NCBI RefSeq assembly: GCF_002364335.1
Contig: NZ_DEXW01000054.1
Coordinates: 42,370 to 77,810, forward strand
Direction: 5' to 3'
Source: Winogradskyella sp. UBA3174
GTDB lineage: Bacteria; Bacteroidota; Bacteroidia; Flavobacteriales; Flavobacteriaceae
Length of the DNA: 35,441 nt
In this document: positions 17,301-25,974 of the stretch, one piece after another
Layout of the letters: each line of letters begins with the position of its first letter
Position numbering within the stretch: the stretch's first letter is position 1
The notes under the pieces: model-generated
What the model saw: the letters and a program-made list of their open reading frames with translations, nothing else
What the model was told of the DNA's origin: nothing
The model's database searches: none
Position numbers and translations under genes: made by a program

Positions 17301-19775
17301 TTATCTTATGAAATTGTTAAAGGTTTTGACTTGTAAATCTTGAAGTGTTTTTATGTTACTTTTAAAATGAATTATAATAGATTCATTAGGCAATAAATCG
17401 AAGAAATTATCTGAAAAATGCCCTTTAGTGTCAGCGTATAAAAACACATCTTTTTGAAGTGTTTTACTAGTTAATTCAATATTGAAACCATCTAAAGTTT
17501 TAGTAATTGTTTTCGTTATTTCAGATGTTTTTAAGTTTAAGTCTTTTGGTTTAATCATGTAGAAATGAGACGTGCTATTCTCAAATTTTGAAACTAATAC
17601 AACTTCGTTTTTATTAAACCTAATTGTATTTAAATCTAGTTCATACTTTATAGCACTTGAGTTTGCTACAACAATTATATTCTTAGAGTCTTCCCAAATG
17701 ATATTGCCACTAAAATCGATCAATTTTAGGTTGAGTATACCTTGTTCTTGGCTCATATTATCATTAACAATCGAAGTTTTCAGCACTTCATTTTCAATTT
17801 TTGAAGAGATTAAAATAGCCTCAAAACTGCGTTTGACTTTATAATGCAAAGCTTTCCAATTCCCAAAATAATCAATACTGCTCCACGAAACAGCTGGCCA
17901 GCAATCATTGAGTTGCCAAAACAGCGTTCCCATATTATAGGGCTTGGCACGTCGTTGCGCTTCAATCCCTTTAGTAATTCCGTAGGCTTGCAATAGCTGA
18001 CTCATATATACGTAATCTTCTGCATTATCAGGTATAGGAAAATCACGTTCCATATAATCTTCAATAATTTGAAACCCTCTTGAATGCTTTTGATGGTTTT
18101 TAAAACTGTCTGAAGTAATTTCTATACTATCATTTTGGTTTATATATCGAATGGTTTCATAACTAGGAAAGGATTGAAACCCGAACTCACTCATAAAACG
18201 TGGCACGTTTTCTTCTAGATGCTCAAAAGGATATCCATCATGCCAAATCCACCAATCGTGTGCGTCTCCTTCGGTTTTATATTTTGGATTTCCTCTTCCG
18301 TATTTTGGCGAGCTTTCCCAATAATTTGTATCAGTTAGTTTAGCAACAGTATTTGGCAAAATAGAATCAAACACTTTTAAATAGTTACTCCAGATTTCTG
18401 CTTTCTCTGCGTCACTTCTATCAGCCTGCCAGCCCCAACGATGCCAACCTTCTGAGTTTTCATTGTTACCACACCAAAGCGCAATTGACGCATGGTTTCT
18501 CAGCCGTTTCACATTACCAATAGCTTCTTGCTTTACGTTTTCTAAAAAATCTTTATCACCAGGATACATGGCACAGGCAAACATAAAATCTTGCCAAACC
18601 AAAATCCCTTTTTTATCACACAAATTATAAAAAATATCATTCTCATAAATACCACCACCCCAAACTCGGAGCATATTCATGTTGGCATCCACCACATCGT
18701 TTAATAATTTCTCATAATCGCCATCTGTGACTTTATTCTGTAAACTGTTTTGTGGGATGTAGTTCGCTCCTTTTGCATAGACTGGCACATCATTTACTTT
18801 GAAGTAAAAGGATTCTCCAATGCCATCTTTTTCGGTAACCAGCGCGATAGTTCTTAGTCCTTTTTTGACCGAGATACTATCTAGAATTTTTTCATCTTGC
18901 TTAACGATTACTTTTATATCATATAAATAGGGTTCGCCTAGATTATGTGGCCACCATTTTTTTGGTTTAATTATTTGAAATCTATTAAACTGTTGATCAT
19001 TTGTGTGTGTAGGTTCTGACGATTTAATTAAACTACCATTCACATATATATGATAAATTATTTTTTTATCTAATTCGACACTTGATCTTTTATTTATCTC
19101 TATTGATAAGTCTGCAATACTATCGGTTAAATGTAATGCTCTAACATGGACATTATCAATCTTAAGAGCATCCCAAGCAACCAATTTGATTAGTTTTGAA
19201 ATTCCACTAGTATTCAACTTAGGTCCCCAATCCCAACCATATTGAAACTGTGCTTTTCTAGTAAAAATACGTTCACTTTCGGGTAACTCATAAGCCAACT
19301 TTGCTTTTTCTACTTCTTCATATTTTGAAGTAGATTCAAAAACTAATCGCAATTCATTTTCAGATTTTAAAAGTGATTTTACATCTATCGTCCATTTTCG
19401 AAACGCATTATTAGCTTTTAGGATTAAACTATCATTTAAATATACAGATGCATACGTATCTAAACCTTCAAAGTCGAGTTCTATGTTCTTCTTTTGAAAC
19501 GTTAATTCATCAAGCGAAAAAGTGTTTTTGTATTCCCAATCGGTTTCAGAAATCCATTGTAAGTCTTTTTCATTATTACCAATAAATGGGTCTTCAATTA
19601 AGTTATGATCTAGCAAATCAGAATGTACATTACCAGGAACTGTTGCTGAATTCCATATCGTATCACTAACTTTTTTGAATTGCCAATTCTCAGTCAGCTC
19701 AATGGTTTGGGGTAAGTCATGTTCAAGTTGACAGCTAAAACAAATAAAAATTAATAACAGAAGACTATATCGCAT
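17301..19775 (-). CDS. Exported lipoprotein beta-mannosidase, GH2
   Basis: 824 residues. A lipoprotein signal (hydrophobic core, lipobox FSC with Cys 15) leads into a GH2 jelly-roll domain, an immunoglobulin-like domain (about 205-310) and the TIM-barrel catalytic domain (about 310-640). Catalytic signatures are WCGNNE (acid/base Glu 439) and MSEFGFQ (nucleophile Glu 530). The N-terminal pattern WQFKKVSDTIWNSATVPGNV and the QYGWDWGP motif (178-185) are characteristic of beta-mannosidases rather than beta-galactosidases or glucuronidases. It should cleave terminal beta-mannose, for example Man-beta-1,4-GlcNAc in N-glycan cores, in the periplasm or at the cell surface. It overlaps the cutC end by 11 bp, so translation is probably coupled. 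Its neighbours, GH20, GH92 and glycosylasparaginase, support an N-glycan substrate. Confidence 0.92.
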   Translation of the reverse strand: MRYSLLLLIFICFSCQLEHDLPQTIELTENWQFKKVSDTIWNSATVPGNVHSDLLDHNLIEDPFIGNNEKDLQWISETDWEYKNTFSLDELTFQKKNIELDFEGLDTYASVYLNDSLILKANNAFRKWTIDVKSLLKSENELRLVFESTSKYEEVEKAKLAYELPESERIFTRKAQFQYGWDWGPKLNTSGISKLIKLVAWDALKIDNVHVRALHLTDSIADLSIEINKRSSVELDKKIIYHIYVNGSLIKSSEPTHTNDQQFNRFQIIKPKKWWPHNLGEPYLYDIKVIVKQDEKILDSISVKKGLRTIALVTEKDGIGESFYFKVNDVPVYAKGANYIPQNSLQNKVTDGDYEKLLNDVVDANMNMLRVWGGGIYENDIFYNLCDKKGILVWQDFMFACAMYPGDKDFLENVKQEAIGNVKRLRNHASIALWCGNNENSEGWHRWGWQADRSDAEKAEIWSNYLKVFDSILPNTVAKLTDTNYWESSPKYGRGNPKYKTEGDAHDWWIWHDGYPFEHLEENVPRFMSEFGFQSFPSYETIRYINQNDSIEITSDSFKNHQKHSRGFQIIEDYMERDFPIPDNAEDYVYMSQLLQAYGITKGIEAQRRAKPYNMGTLFWQLNDCWPAVSWSSIDYFGNWKALHYKVKRSFEAILISSKIENEVLKTSIVNDNMSQEQGILNLKLIDFSGNIIWEDSKNIIVVANSSAIKYELDLNTIRFNKNEVVLVSKFENSTSHFYMIKPKDLNLKTSEITKTITKTLDGFNIELTSKTLQKDVFLYADTKGHFSDNFFDLLPNESIIIHFKSNIKTLQDLQVKTFNNFIR

Positions 19776-20454
19776 TTAAAATTGCTTTTATTTTTTGGGG
19801 ATTGGAATACGTTAGTGGCATCGAGAATAATGAATTATTCTCTTCAAGTAGAGACGAAGCAGATGCGTGGATTTCATTCAAACCTATTTGCTTAAACTTT
19901 AAAGCATTATCTGAAGTAATACCAGAACCAGCAAGAATTATAATTCTACCACTAGACATTATATTTAGATCCTTTAATAACTCTAAACCTAATTCTGCAG
20001 TAGTTTGTTGCCCAGAAGTCAAAACGCGCTCTACTCCTAAATCTATTAATTGCAAAAAAGCTTCTAATGGATTCACGACCTCATCAAACGCGCGATGAAA
20101 GGTAAAAGGTAATGGCTTAGACAATTCAATTAATTCTTGTGTACGGTCTCTGTCAATTGTTTTATTATTATTTAGTATTCCTGAAACAATACCATCACAT
20201 CCTAAACCTTTACAGAGTTGAATATCATGCTTCATAATGTCAAATTCAGCATCAGAATACACAAAATTGCCACTACGAGGTCTAATTAAAACAAAAACTT
20301 GGATATCTAAGTTCTCAACAACCTGTTTTAATAATCCATAAGATGGCGTAATACCACCAACGGATAATTCTTGGCATAATTCTATGCGATGTGCTCCTGC
20401 TTCTTGAGCATTTTTTGCAGATTGGTATGAATTGGCACAGATTTCTAGTTTCAT
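19765..20454 (-). CDS. cutC: CutC family protein
   Basis: 229 residues from the ATG at 20454 (MKLEICANSYQSAKNAQEAG). An in-frame ATG at 20466 lies inside a palindromic repeat and is less likely. The sequence has the CutC TIM-barrel signatures: GAHRIELCQELSVGGITPS near the N-terminus, RPRSGNFVYSDAEFDIM, and FHRAFDEV, with LTSGQQTTA and ILAGSGIT later. CutC was named from E. coli copper-tolerance mutants, but a direct copper role is disputed and the biochemical activity is not established. No signal peptide, so cytoplasmic. Here it overlaps the beta-mannosidase gene and follows the hexosaminidase gene, and no copper gene is nearby. A role in sugar or aminosugar catabolism is a reasonable inference from the context. 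Confidence 0.93.
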   Translation of the reverse strand: MKLEICANSYQSAKNAQEAGAHRIELCQELSVGGITPSYGLLKQVVENLDIQVFVLIRPRSGNFVYSDAEFDIMKHDIQLCKGLGCDGIVSGILNNNKTIDRDRTQELIELSKPLPFTFHRAFDEVVNPLEAFLQLIDLGVERVLTSGQQTTAELGLELLKDLNIMSSGRIIILAGSGITSDNALKFKQIGLNEIHASASSLLEENNSLFSMPLTYSNPQKIKAILNAI

Positions 20455-20464
20455 CTTTAATGTC

Positions 20465-20543
20465 ATTCCTGCAAAGGCAAGAATCTTATTGTTTTAGTTT
20501 CAAAGTGGATTCCGCATCAAGCGCGAAATGGCAAATCGTATTG
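20465..20543. repeat. Short palindromic flavobacterial-type intergenic repeats
   Basis: Two imperfect palindromes lie next to each other: ATTCCTGC/GCAAGAAT (20465-20484), and a GATTCCGC...GCGCGAAAT unit (about 20510-20528). From memory these match sequences scattered between genes in many Flavobacteriaceae genomes. Only one copy is visible here, so repeat status rests on recognition and on symmetry. Confidence 0.5.
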
Positions 20544-20643
20544 TCACTTCGAGTGATTCCGCATTTTTTATCGGAATTGTATCGAGAAGCATTAATAGGT
20601 TCTCGGTACAAAATTGCAAAAAAGCAATTTCACTCGAACTGAC
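20543..20643. repeat. 101-bp palindromic element (REP/MITE-like) between hex and cutC
   Basis: The terminal inverted repeats are GTCACTTCGAGTG (20543-20555) and CACTCGAACTGAC (20631-20643), with 12 of 13 positions symmetric. An inner pair, TGTATCGAGAA (20578-20588) and TTCTCGGTACA (20600-20610), and a small AAATTGC/GCAATTT hairpin (about 20611-20630) lie inside. It has no coding content. The form fits the dispersed palindromes seen in flavobacteria. It could fold in RNA and partly separate expression of the GH20 gene from cutC. Confidence 0.65.
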
Positions 20644-20646
20644 GTA

Positions 20647-22920
20647 TTAGTTAATTATTATTTCATCAATAAACGTCCAAGCTTTATTGCCAGCTCCTTG
20701 TTTGCCATCTGGAATGATTCCATAATTTGGAATCCTCAATCTAATCTCCTTAGCTTTTTCACCTTCAAATATTGATTTAAAATCGATAATCAAGTCTTCA
20801 TTGGCATTCAATTCAAATACTTCAAAACTACCATTCCCTAATGCTATTTCTATTTCTTTAGGCGCATAAATCCATTGACCTTGTCCATTATGGAATCGGG
20901 TTTCAATAGAATGAATGTGTTTTACTTGTTTTAAGTCAATCACAATCTCAATGTCTTCTCCTGAAAACCCTAACCACTCCTTATCTCCATAACGATAATT
21001 GCTCCCAGAAATACCATTAACTAAACCAGCTGCTCCACTTCCTGGGTAGCTTTTATTGAGCTCTTTGTTGATCGTAATTGTCGCACCAACCGCTTTATGT
21101 AAATTAATCTCTTGCGAAAACGTAGTTCCTAATTTTTCTTCTGCATCAAAAACTCTAGCCTTTAAGTTTACACTTTCATTAATAGATACAGGTTCTTTAT
21201 AAACTTCAGAGTCTGCAGTTGGCTCAGAGCCCTCTAAGGTGTATCTAATGATTTTCCCTTTAGAAGACGTTTCCATTTGGTAAACGATATTGTTTTCAAT
21301 CGAAAGTAATTCGCCTTCAATTTCAAATAAATGATTCGCATAATTAATATCTAAAGCGTCTAATCGTTTATGAAAATTTTCGACTCTAGATGCAAATTCT
21401 TTATAATTTCGCTCTTTAGAATTTAACCAAACGACTTCACTCAAAGCTAATATTCTTGGAAAAACCATATACTCCACTTGTTTAGTATTCGGCATATACT
21501 CCGTCCAAACATTACCTTGTGCTCCAAGTACATATTTGGCTTCTTCTTCAGTTAATTCATCCGGAATTGGATTAAGACTATACACTTTTTCTAATGGCAA
21601 AAAACCACCAATAGCCAATGGTTCGTCTTTGTTTTCAGATTGATAGTGATCAAAATAGCAATGTGAACCTGGTGTTAAAATAACGTTGTGATGTTGTTTC
21701 GCTGCTTCAATCGCTCCATCAAATCCTCTCCAAGACATAACTGTAGCGTTTGGTGCTAATCCTCCTTCCAAAATTTCATCCCAACCAATAATTTGTCTGC
21801 CTTTACTATTCAAGTATTCTTCAATTCTTGAAATAAAATAACTTTGTAATTCATGTTCATCTTTTAAACCTTCGTCTTTAATTCGTTGTTGACAGGATTT
21901 ACATTTTTTCCAGTTTGTTTTTGGTGCTTCATCTCCACCAATATGTATGTATTTACTTGGGAATAATTCTAAAACCTCATCAAAAACAGCTTCTAAAAAA
22001 GCGAAAGTTTCTTCTTTTGGGCAGTAAATATTTTCAAAAACTCCACCTTTTTTGGCGACTTCAACTTGTTCACCCGTACAGCCTAATTCTGGATACGCTG
22101 CTATGGCAGCTTGTGAGTGTCCTGGCAATTCAATTTCGGGAATAACCGTTATAAAACGGGCACTTGCATAAGCTACAATTTCTTTTATTTGCTCTTGTGT
22201 ATAGTAACCTCCATATTTTTTGCCGTCAAATAGTTGTGGTTGTGCATTGTAATGACCAATCAAAGTCTCATTCCTATAGGCTGCAACTTCTTGAAGTTTT
22301 GGATATTTTTTAATTTCAATTCGCCAACCTTGATCTTCTGTTAGATGCCAATGAAACGTATTCATTTTAAGCATGGCTAAGGCGTCAACGTATTTCTTTA
22401 TAAAATCAACTGAAAACAGATGCCTACCAACATCGAGATGCATACCTCTATATATAAATTGTGGTGCATCTGTAATTGAGACACATGGAATATAAACTTG
22501 TTCAGCATTAAAACTTCCATTTTCAAAGTCTGGTGACAATAACTGCCTCAAAGTCTGAACTGCATAAAAAGCCCCTTGGTCTGTTTTTGCCTTTACTTCT
22601 ATGCTATTCGGAAGAATTTGAAGCGAATAACCTTCGTCGTTTTCAATACTAGTATCTATAATAAATTGTATGTCGTTTCCTTTATTGAGACGTATCCTTT
22701 TGCTTTGTTCAATAAATGATTTCAAGAATTCTGCTGAAACTTTTAAGGCTTCTGGATAATCAATTCCTGTAGAACTACTTAATATAAATTGACCTTCATT
22801 TAATGTTTGCTTTGATGGCATTGGAATAATTTTCACCTCACCTTTTTGAATTGCATTTTCTTGACAGTTAAATAACAACTGTACAAAAAGGAATACGCTA
22901 AGGACTTTCTTGATTTGCAT
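20647..22920 (-). CDS. Exported lipoprotein beta-N-acetylhexosaminidase, GH20
   Basis: 757 residues. Signal peptide with lipobox LFNC (Cys 19), a GH20b-type N-terminal domain (about 28-150), then the TIM barrel with RGMHLDVGRH (158-167), HWHLTEDQGWR (190-200), PGHSQA (266-271) and the catalytic pair in HIGGDEAPK (Asp 330, Glu 331). These are the substrate-assisted GH20 signatures. The C-terminal third contains a chitobiase-C-like beta domain (about 560-600) and an F5/8 type C (discoidin-like) carbohydrate-binding domain (about 605-757). It should release terminal beta-GlcNAc, for example from chitobiose in N-glycan cores, outside the cytoplasm. It is divergent from the GH92 gene by 40 bp and followed by cutC after a repeat-filled gap. 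Confidence 0.95.
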   Translation of the reverse strand: MQIKKVLSVFLFVQLLFNCQENAIQKGEVKIIPMPSKQTLNEGQFILSSSTGIDYPEALKVSAEFLKSFIEQSKRIRLNKGNDIQFIIDTSIENDEGYSLQILPNSIEVKAKTDQGAFYAVQTLRQLLSPDFENGSFNAEQVYIPCVSITDAPQFIYRGMHLDVGRHLFSVDFIKKYVDALAMLKMNTFHWHLTEDQGWRIEIKKYPKLQEVAAYRNETLIGHYNAQPQLFDGKKYGGYYTQEQIKEIVAYASARFITVIPEIELPGHSQAAIAAYPELGCTGEQVEVAKKGGVFENIYCPKEETFAFLEAVFDEVLELFPSKYIHIGGDEAPKTNWKKCKSCQQRIKDEGLKDEHELQSYFISRIEEYLNSKGRQIIGWDEILEGGLAPNATVMSWRGFDGAIEAAKQHHNVILTPGSHCYFDHYQSENKDEPLAIGGFLPLEKVYSLNPIPDELTEEEAKYVLGAQGNVWTEYMPNTKQVEYMVFPRILALSEVVWLNSKERNYKEFASRVENFHKRLDALDINYANHLFEIEGELLSIENNIVYQMETSSKGKIIRYTLEGSEPTADSEVYKEPVSINESVNLKARVFDAEEKLGTTFSQEINLHKAVGATITINKELNKSYPGSGAAGLVNGISGSNYRYGDKEWLGFSGEDIEIVIDLKQVKHIHSIETRFHNGQGQWIYAPKEIEIALGNGSFEVFELNANEDLIIDFKSIFEGEKAKEIRLRIPNYGIIPDGKQGAGNKAWTFIDEIIIN

Positions 22921-22960
22921 TTTAGTATATTAGGTGCATTAAAATTAACAATCTTTTTTG

Positions 22961-25891
22961 ATGAACTTTAAACTAACCCCCTTTTTAATTGTTCTTGTTC
23001 TATTTATTAGTTGCAATGATTCATTTTCAACCTCAGAAGCACAGAAAGACCAACCACTTACCAGCTATGTAAATACCTTTATAGGAACTGGTGGACATGG
23101 TCACACTTATCCTGGTGCTACGATGCCATTTGGAATGATGCAACTAAGCCCAGACACACGATTAGATGGTTGGGATGGTTGCTCTGGTTATCATTATACA
23201 GACAGTTACATTTATGGGTTTTCGCACACACACTTAAGCGGAACTGGCATTAGCGATTATGGAGATGTACTTTTAATGCCAACGAATGAACACAACTTTA
23301 ATAATGGTGCTGATGGTAAAAAAGGGTATCGCGCACATTTCTCTCATGATAATGAAACAGCAGAACCAGGTTATTATAAAGTGCATTTAGATTCTACGAA
23401 TATTGATGTAGAACTAACGGTTTCAAAACGAAGTGGCATTCATAAATACCAATATCCTTCTAGCCAAAATCAGTTCTTAATTTTAGATTTAGAACATCGC
23501 GATAAAGTTTTAGATGCTAAAATTGAAAAAAATTCTAATACGGAAATTGTAGGTTATCGCCATTCTGAAGCTTGGGCTAAAGACCAACGTTTATATTTTG
23601 TTATAAAAACGTCTCATCCTTTCAATGATGTGTTACAATCGCCTCCTGAATTTGGAATGCCTGGAGCGCGACGAACCTCTTTAAACTTTATTAACCCAAA
23701 TAACGAACCTGTTTATGTTAAAGTCGGAATTTCAGCAGTTGATGAAGCTGGAGCAAGAAAAAATCTTGAAGGAGAAATAGGAGATCAAAGCTTTGAGCAA
23801 GTAAAAAAAATAGCGCAAGATTTCTGGGAAAAGCAATTAGAAAAAATAGTTATCGAAAGTAATGATATAGATAAAAAGACAAACTTTTATTCTGCGTTAT
23901 ACCACACAATGCTCGCACCAAATCGTTATCAAGATGTTGATGGTCGTTATAGAGGTATGGACTTAGAAATTCATAATGCTGATTTTGATTACTACACGGT
24001 GTTTTCACTTTGGGATACTTACAGAGCTGCGCATCCACTATACACTATTATTGAGCAGAAAAAAACCAACGATTTCATAAAAACCTTTTTAGCAAAATAT
24101 GATGAAGGTGGCATTATGCCAATGTGGGATTTGGCTGGTAATTATACAGATTGTATGATTGGTTATCACGCTGTTCCTGTCATTGCAGATGCCTATTTAA
24201 AAGGTATTAGGAATTATGATTCGGAGAAAGCTTTTGAAGCTATGAAACATTCAGCTACTAGAGATAAATTTGGATTAGAAGCTTATAAAAAATATGGCTT
24301 TATTCCTGTGGATGAAGAAAGTGAATCAGTTTCAAAGACGTTGGAATATGCATACGATGATTGGACGATTGCACAAATGGCAAAAGCCATGGGTAAATCT
24401 GAAGATTACAAAACCTACATTCAGCGTGCGCAGTATTATAAAAATGTTTTTGACCCTGAAACTCAATTTATGCGTGGTCGATTCAGAAATACATGGTTTG
24501 CACCTTTTGATCCTTATGAAGTAAATTTTAATTATACCGAAGCTAATTCTTGGCAGTACAGCTTCTATGTACCACAAGACATTTCAGGATTTCTAAAACT
24601 ATTAGGTGGAAAAGAAAAGTTAGAAAACAAGCTCGATGAATTGTTTAATGCAAAGACAGAAACCTCTGGTCGTGACCAATCCGATATTACAGGATTAATT
24701 GGACAATATGCTCATGGTAATGAACCGAGTCACCATATGGCTTATCTCTATAATTTTGTAAACAAACCACATAAAACGCAAGAAAGAGTCCATCAAATTT
24801 TAACTGAATTATATCATAATGATCCTGACGGAGTTTCAGGAAACGAAGATTGCGGACAAATGAGTGCTTGGTATGTACTAAGTTCTATGGGGTTTTATTC
24901 GGTGACTCCAGGAAGTAATGAGTATATCATTGGAACGCCACTATTTGATAAATCATCTATTAATCTTGAGAATGGGAAACAATTCAACATTATTGCAAAT
25001 AATCTCAGCGATACTAACATTTATATTGAACGTGTAAAATTAAATGGTGAAACACATAATGAAACTTATTTAAGCCATGATGCTATTGTTTCTGGTGGCA
25101 CTTTAGAATTTACAATGACCAATCAGCCTTCAACTTGGGGAACAAAAGAAGGTAATGAGCCAAAAACAGAAATTAAAGATCACATTATTCTGCCATCACC
25201 ATTTATTGCTGAGGGAGATATTACGTTTAGAGGCTCTACTGAAATTGTTTTATCCACTTCAGAAGAAGGAGCTAAAATATTTTATGCTATTGATAACGAT
25301 AATTTCAAAATTTATGAGTCGCCATTTACAATCACTAAAGATACTAAGGTGAGATTGTATTCTGAAAAGGGAGATTTAAAAAGTCCAATTCTTACCACTC
25401 CGTTTTATAAAATAGACCCTAACCTTAGTCTTACTTTAAAAAGTGAATTTGCTAATCAATACAGTGCTGGCGGAAATGATGCACTTATTGATGGTATAAG
25501 AAGCACTAAGAACTACAGAACAGGGAGCTGGCAAGGCTACTGGAATACCGATTTAATAGCTACAGTAAATTTAGGATCTCAGAAATCTATTAGTAGCATA
25601 AAAGTAAACTTTTTAAGAGATCAAGGAGCATGGATTTTCCACCCAACAGAAGTGCAGTGTTTTGTATCTAAAGACAATAAAACTTTTACAGCACTGCCGC
25701 CTCAAAAGATGAATACTGCTGAAAAAAATTACGATATCAACATTAAAACTATTGAATTTAAATTTAATCCTGCCAATTATAAATATGTAAAGATCATTGC
25801 CAAAAAACTTGGTGACCTACCAGAGTGGCATATTGGATATCCTATGGATGGGAAAAGCTGGATTTTTGTTGATGAAATTTCGATTAAATAA
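22961..25891 (+). CDS. Exported lipoprotein alpha-mannosidase, GH92
   Basis: 976 residues from the ATG at 22961 (a TTG three bases upstream is unlikely). Signal peptide with lipobox FISC (Cys 18). The GH92 opening FIGTGGHGHTYPGATMPFGM and FSHTHLSGTG lie in the N-terminal beta-sandwich. The helical catalytic domain has GNEPSHHMAYLY and GNEDCGQMSAW (Glu 629, Asp 630), active-site signatures of this calcium-dependent exo-alpha-mannosidase family. The C-terminus adds a chitobiase-C-like segment (about 745-810) and an F5/8 type C domain (about 820-976), the same pair as on the neighbouring GH20. GH92 enzymes trim alpha-1,2, 1,3, 1,4 or 1,6 mannose; the linkage cannot be read here. Divergent from GH20; an MFS permease follows. 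Confidence 0.95.
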   Translation: MNFKLTPFLIVLVLFISCNDSFSTSEAQKDQPLTSYVNTFIGTGGHGHTYPGATMPFGMMQLSPDTRLDGWDGCSGYHYTDSYIYGFSHTHLSGTGISDYGDVLLMPTNEHNFNNGADGKKGYRAHFSHDNETAEPGYYKVHLDSTNIDVELTVSKRSGIHKYQYPSSQNQFLILDLEHRDKVLDAKIEKNSNTEIVGYRHSEAWAKDQRLYFVIKTSHPFNDVLQSPPEFGMPGARRTSLNFINPNNEPVYVKVGISAVDEAGARKNLEGEIGDQSFEQVKKIAQDFWEKQLEKIVIESNDIDKKTNFYSALYHTMLAPNRYQDVDGRYRGMDLEIHNADFDYYTVFSLWDTYRAAHPLYTIIEQKKTNDFIKTFLAKYDEGGIMPMWDLAGNYTDCMIGYHAVPVIADAYLKGIRNYDSEKAFEAMKHSATRDKFGLEAYKKYGFIPVDEESESVSKTLEYAYDDWTIAQMAKAMGKSEDYKTYIQRAQYYKNVFDPETQFMRGRFRNTWFAPFDPYEVNFNYTEANSWQYSFYVPQDISGFLKLLGGKEKLENKLDELFNAKTETSGRDQSDITGLIGQYAHGNEPSHHMAYLYNFVNKPHKTQERVHQILTELYHNDPDGVSGNEDCGQMSAWYVLSSMGFYSVTPGSNEYIIGTPLFDKSSINLENGKQFNIIANNLSDTNIYIERVKLNGETHNETYLSHDAIVSGGTLEFTMTNQPSTWGTKEGNEPKTEIKDHIILPSPFIAEGDITFRGSTEIVLSTSEEGAKIFYAIDNDNFKIYESPFTITKDTKVRLYSEKGDLKSPILTTPFYKIDPNLSLTLKSEFANQYSAGGNDALIDGIRSTKNYRTGSWQGYWNTDLIATVNLGSQKSISSIKVNFLRDQGAWIFHPTEVQCFVSKDNKTFTALPPQKMNTAEKNYDINIKTIEFKFNPANYKYVKIIAKKLGDLPEWHIGYPMDGKSWIFVDEISIK

Positions 25892-25910
25892 TACATCGCA
25901 ATGAAGAAGG

Positions 25911-25941
25911 GACTTGTCAGGTTTTCAAAACCTTGCAGATC
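25911..25941. repeat. Imperfect palindrome between GH92 and MFS genes
   Basis: GACTTGTCAGGTTTT, one spacer base, then AAAACCTTGCAGATC: 11 of 15 positions are symmetric. I recall similar GACCT...GGTTTT-C-AAAACC palindromes as dispersed intergenic repeats in flavobacteria. It could form a weak RNA hairpin between the two coding regions, but there is no U-tract. Confidence 0.5.
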
Positions 25942-25974
25942 TGAATAATGCAAAACTAACTAACAATTAAATAA

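Noticed and set aside
20391..20642. 83-codon plus-strand frame over the cutC start and repeats
   Set aside because: Antisense to cutC, then runs through palindromic repeats; no signal peptide or domain.
22958..22960. TTG start for GH92
   Set aside because: An ATG follows immediately and gives the normal lipoprotein signal.
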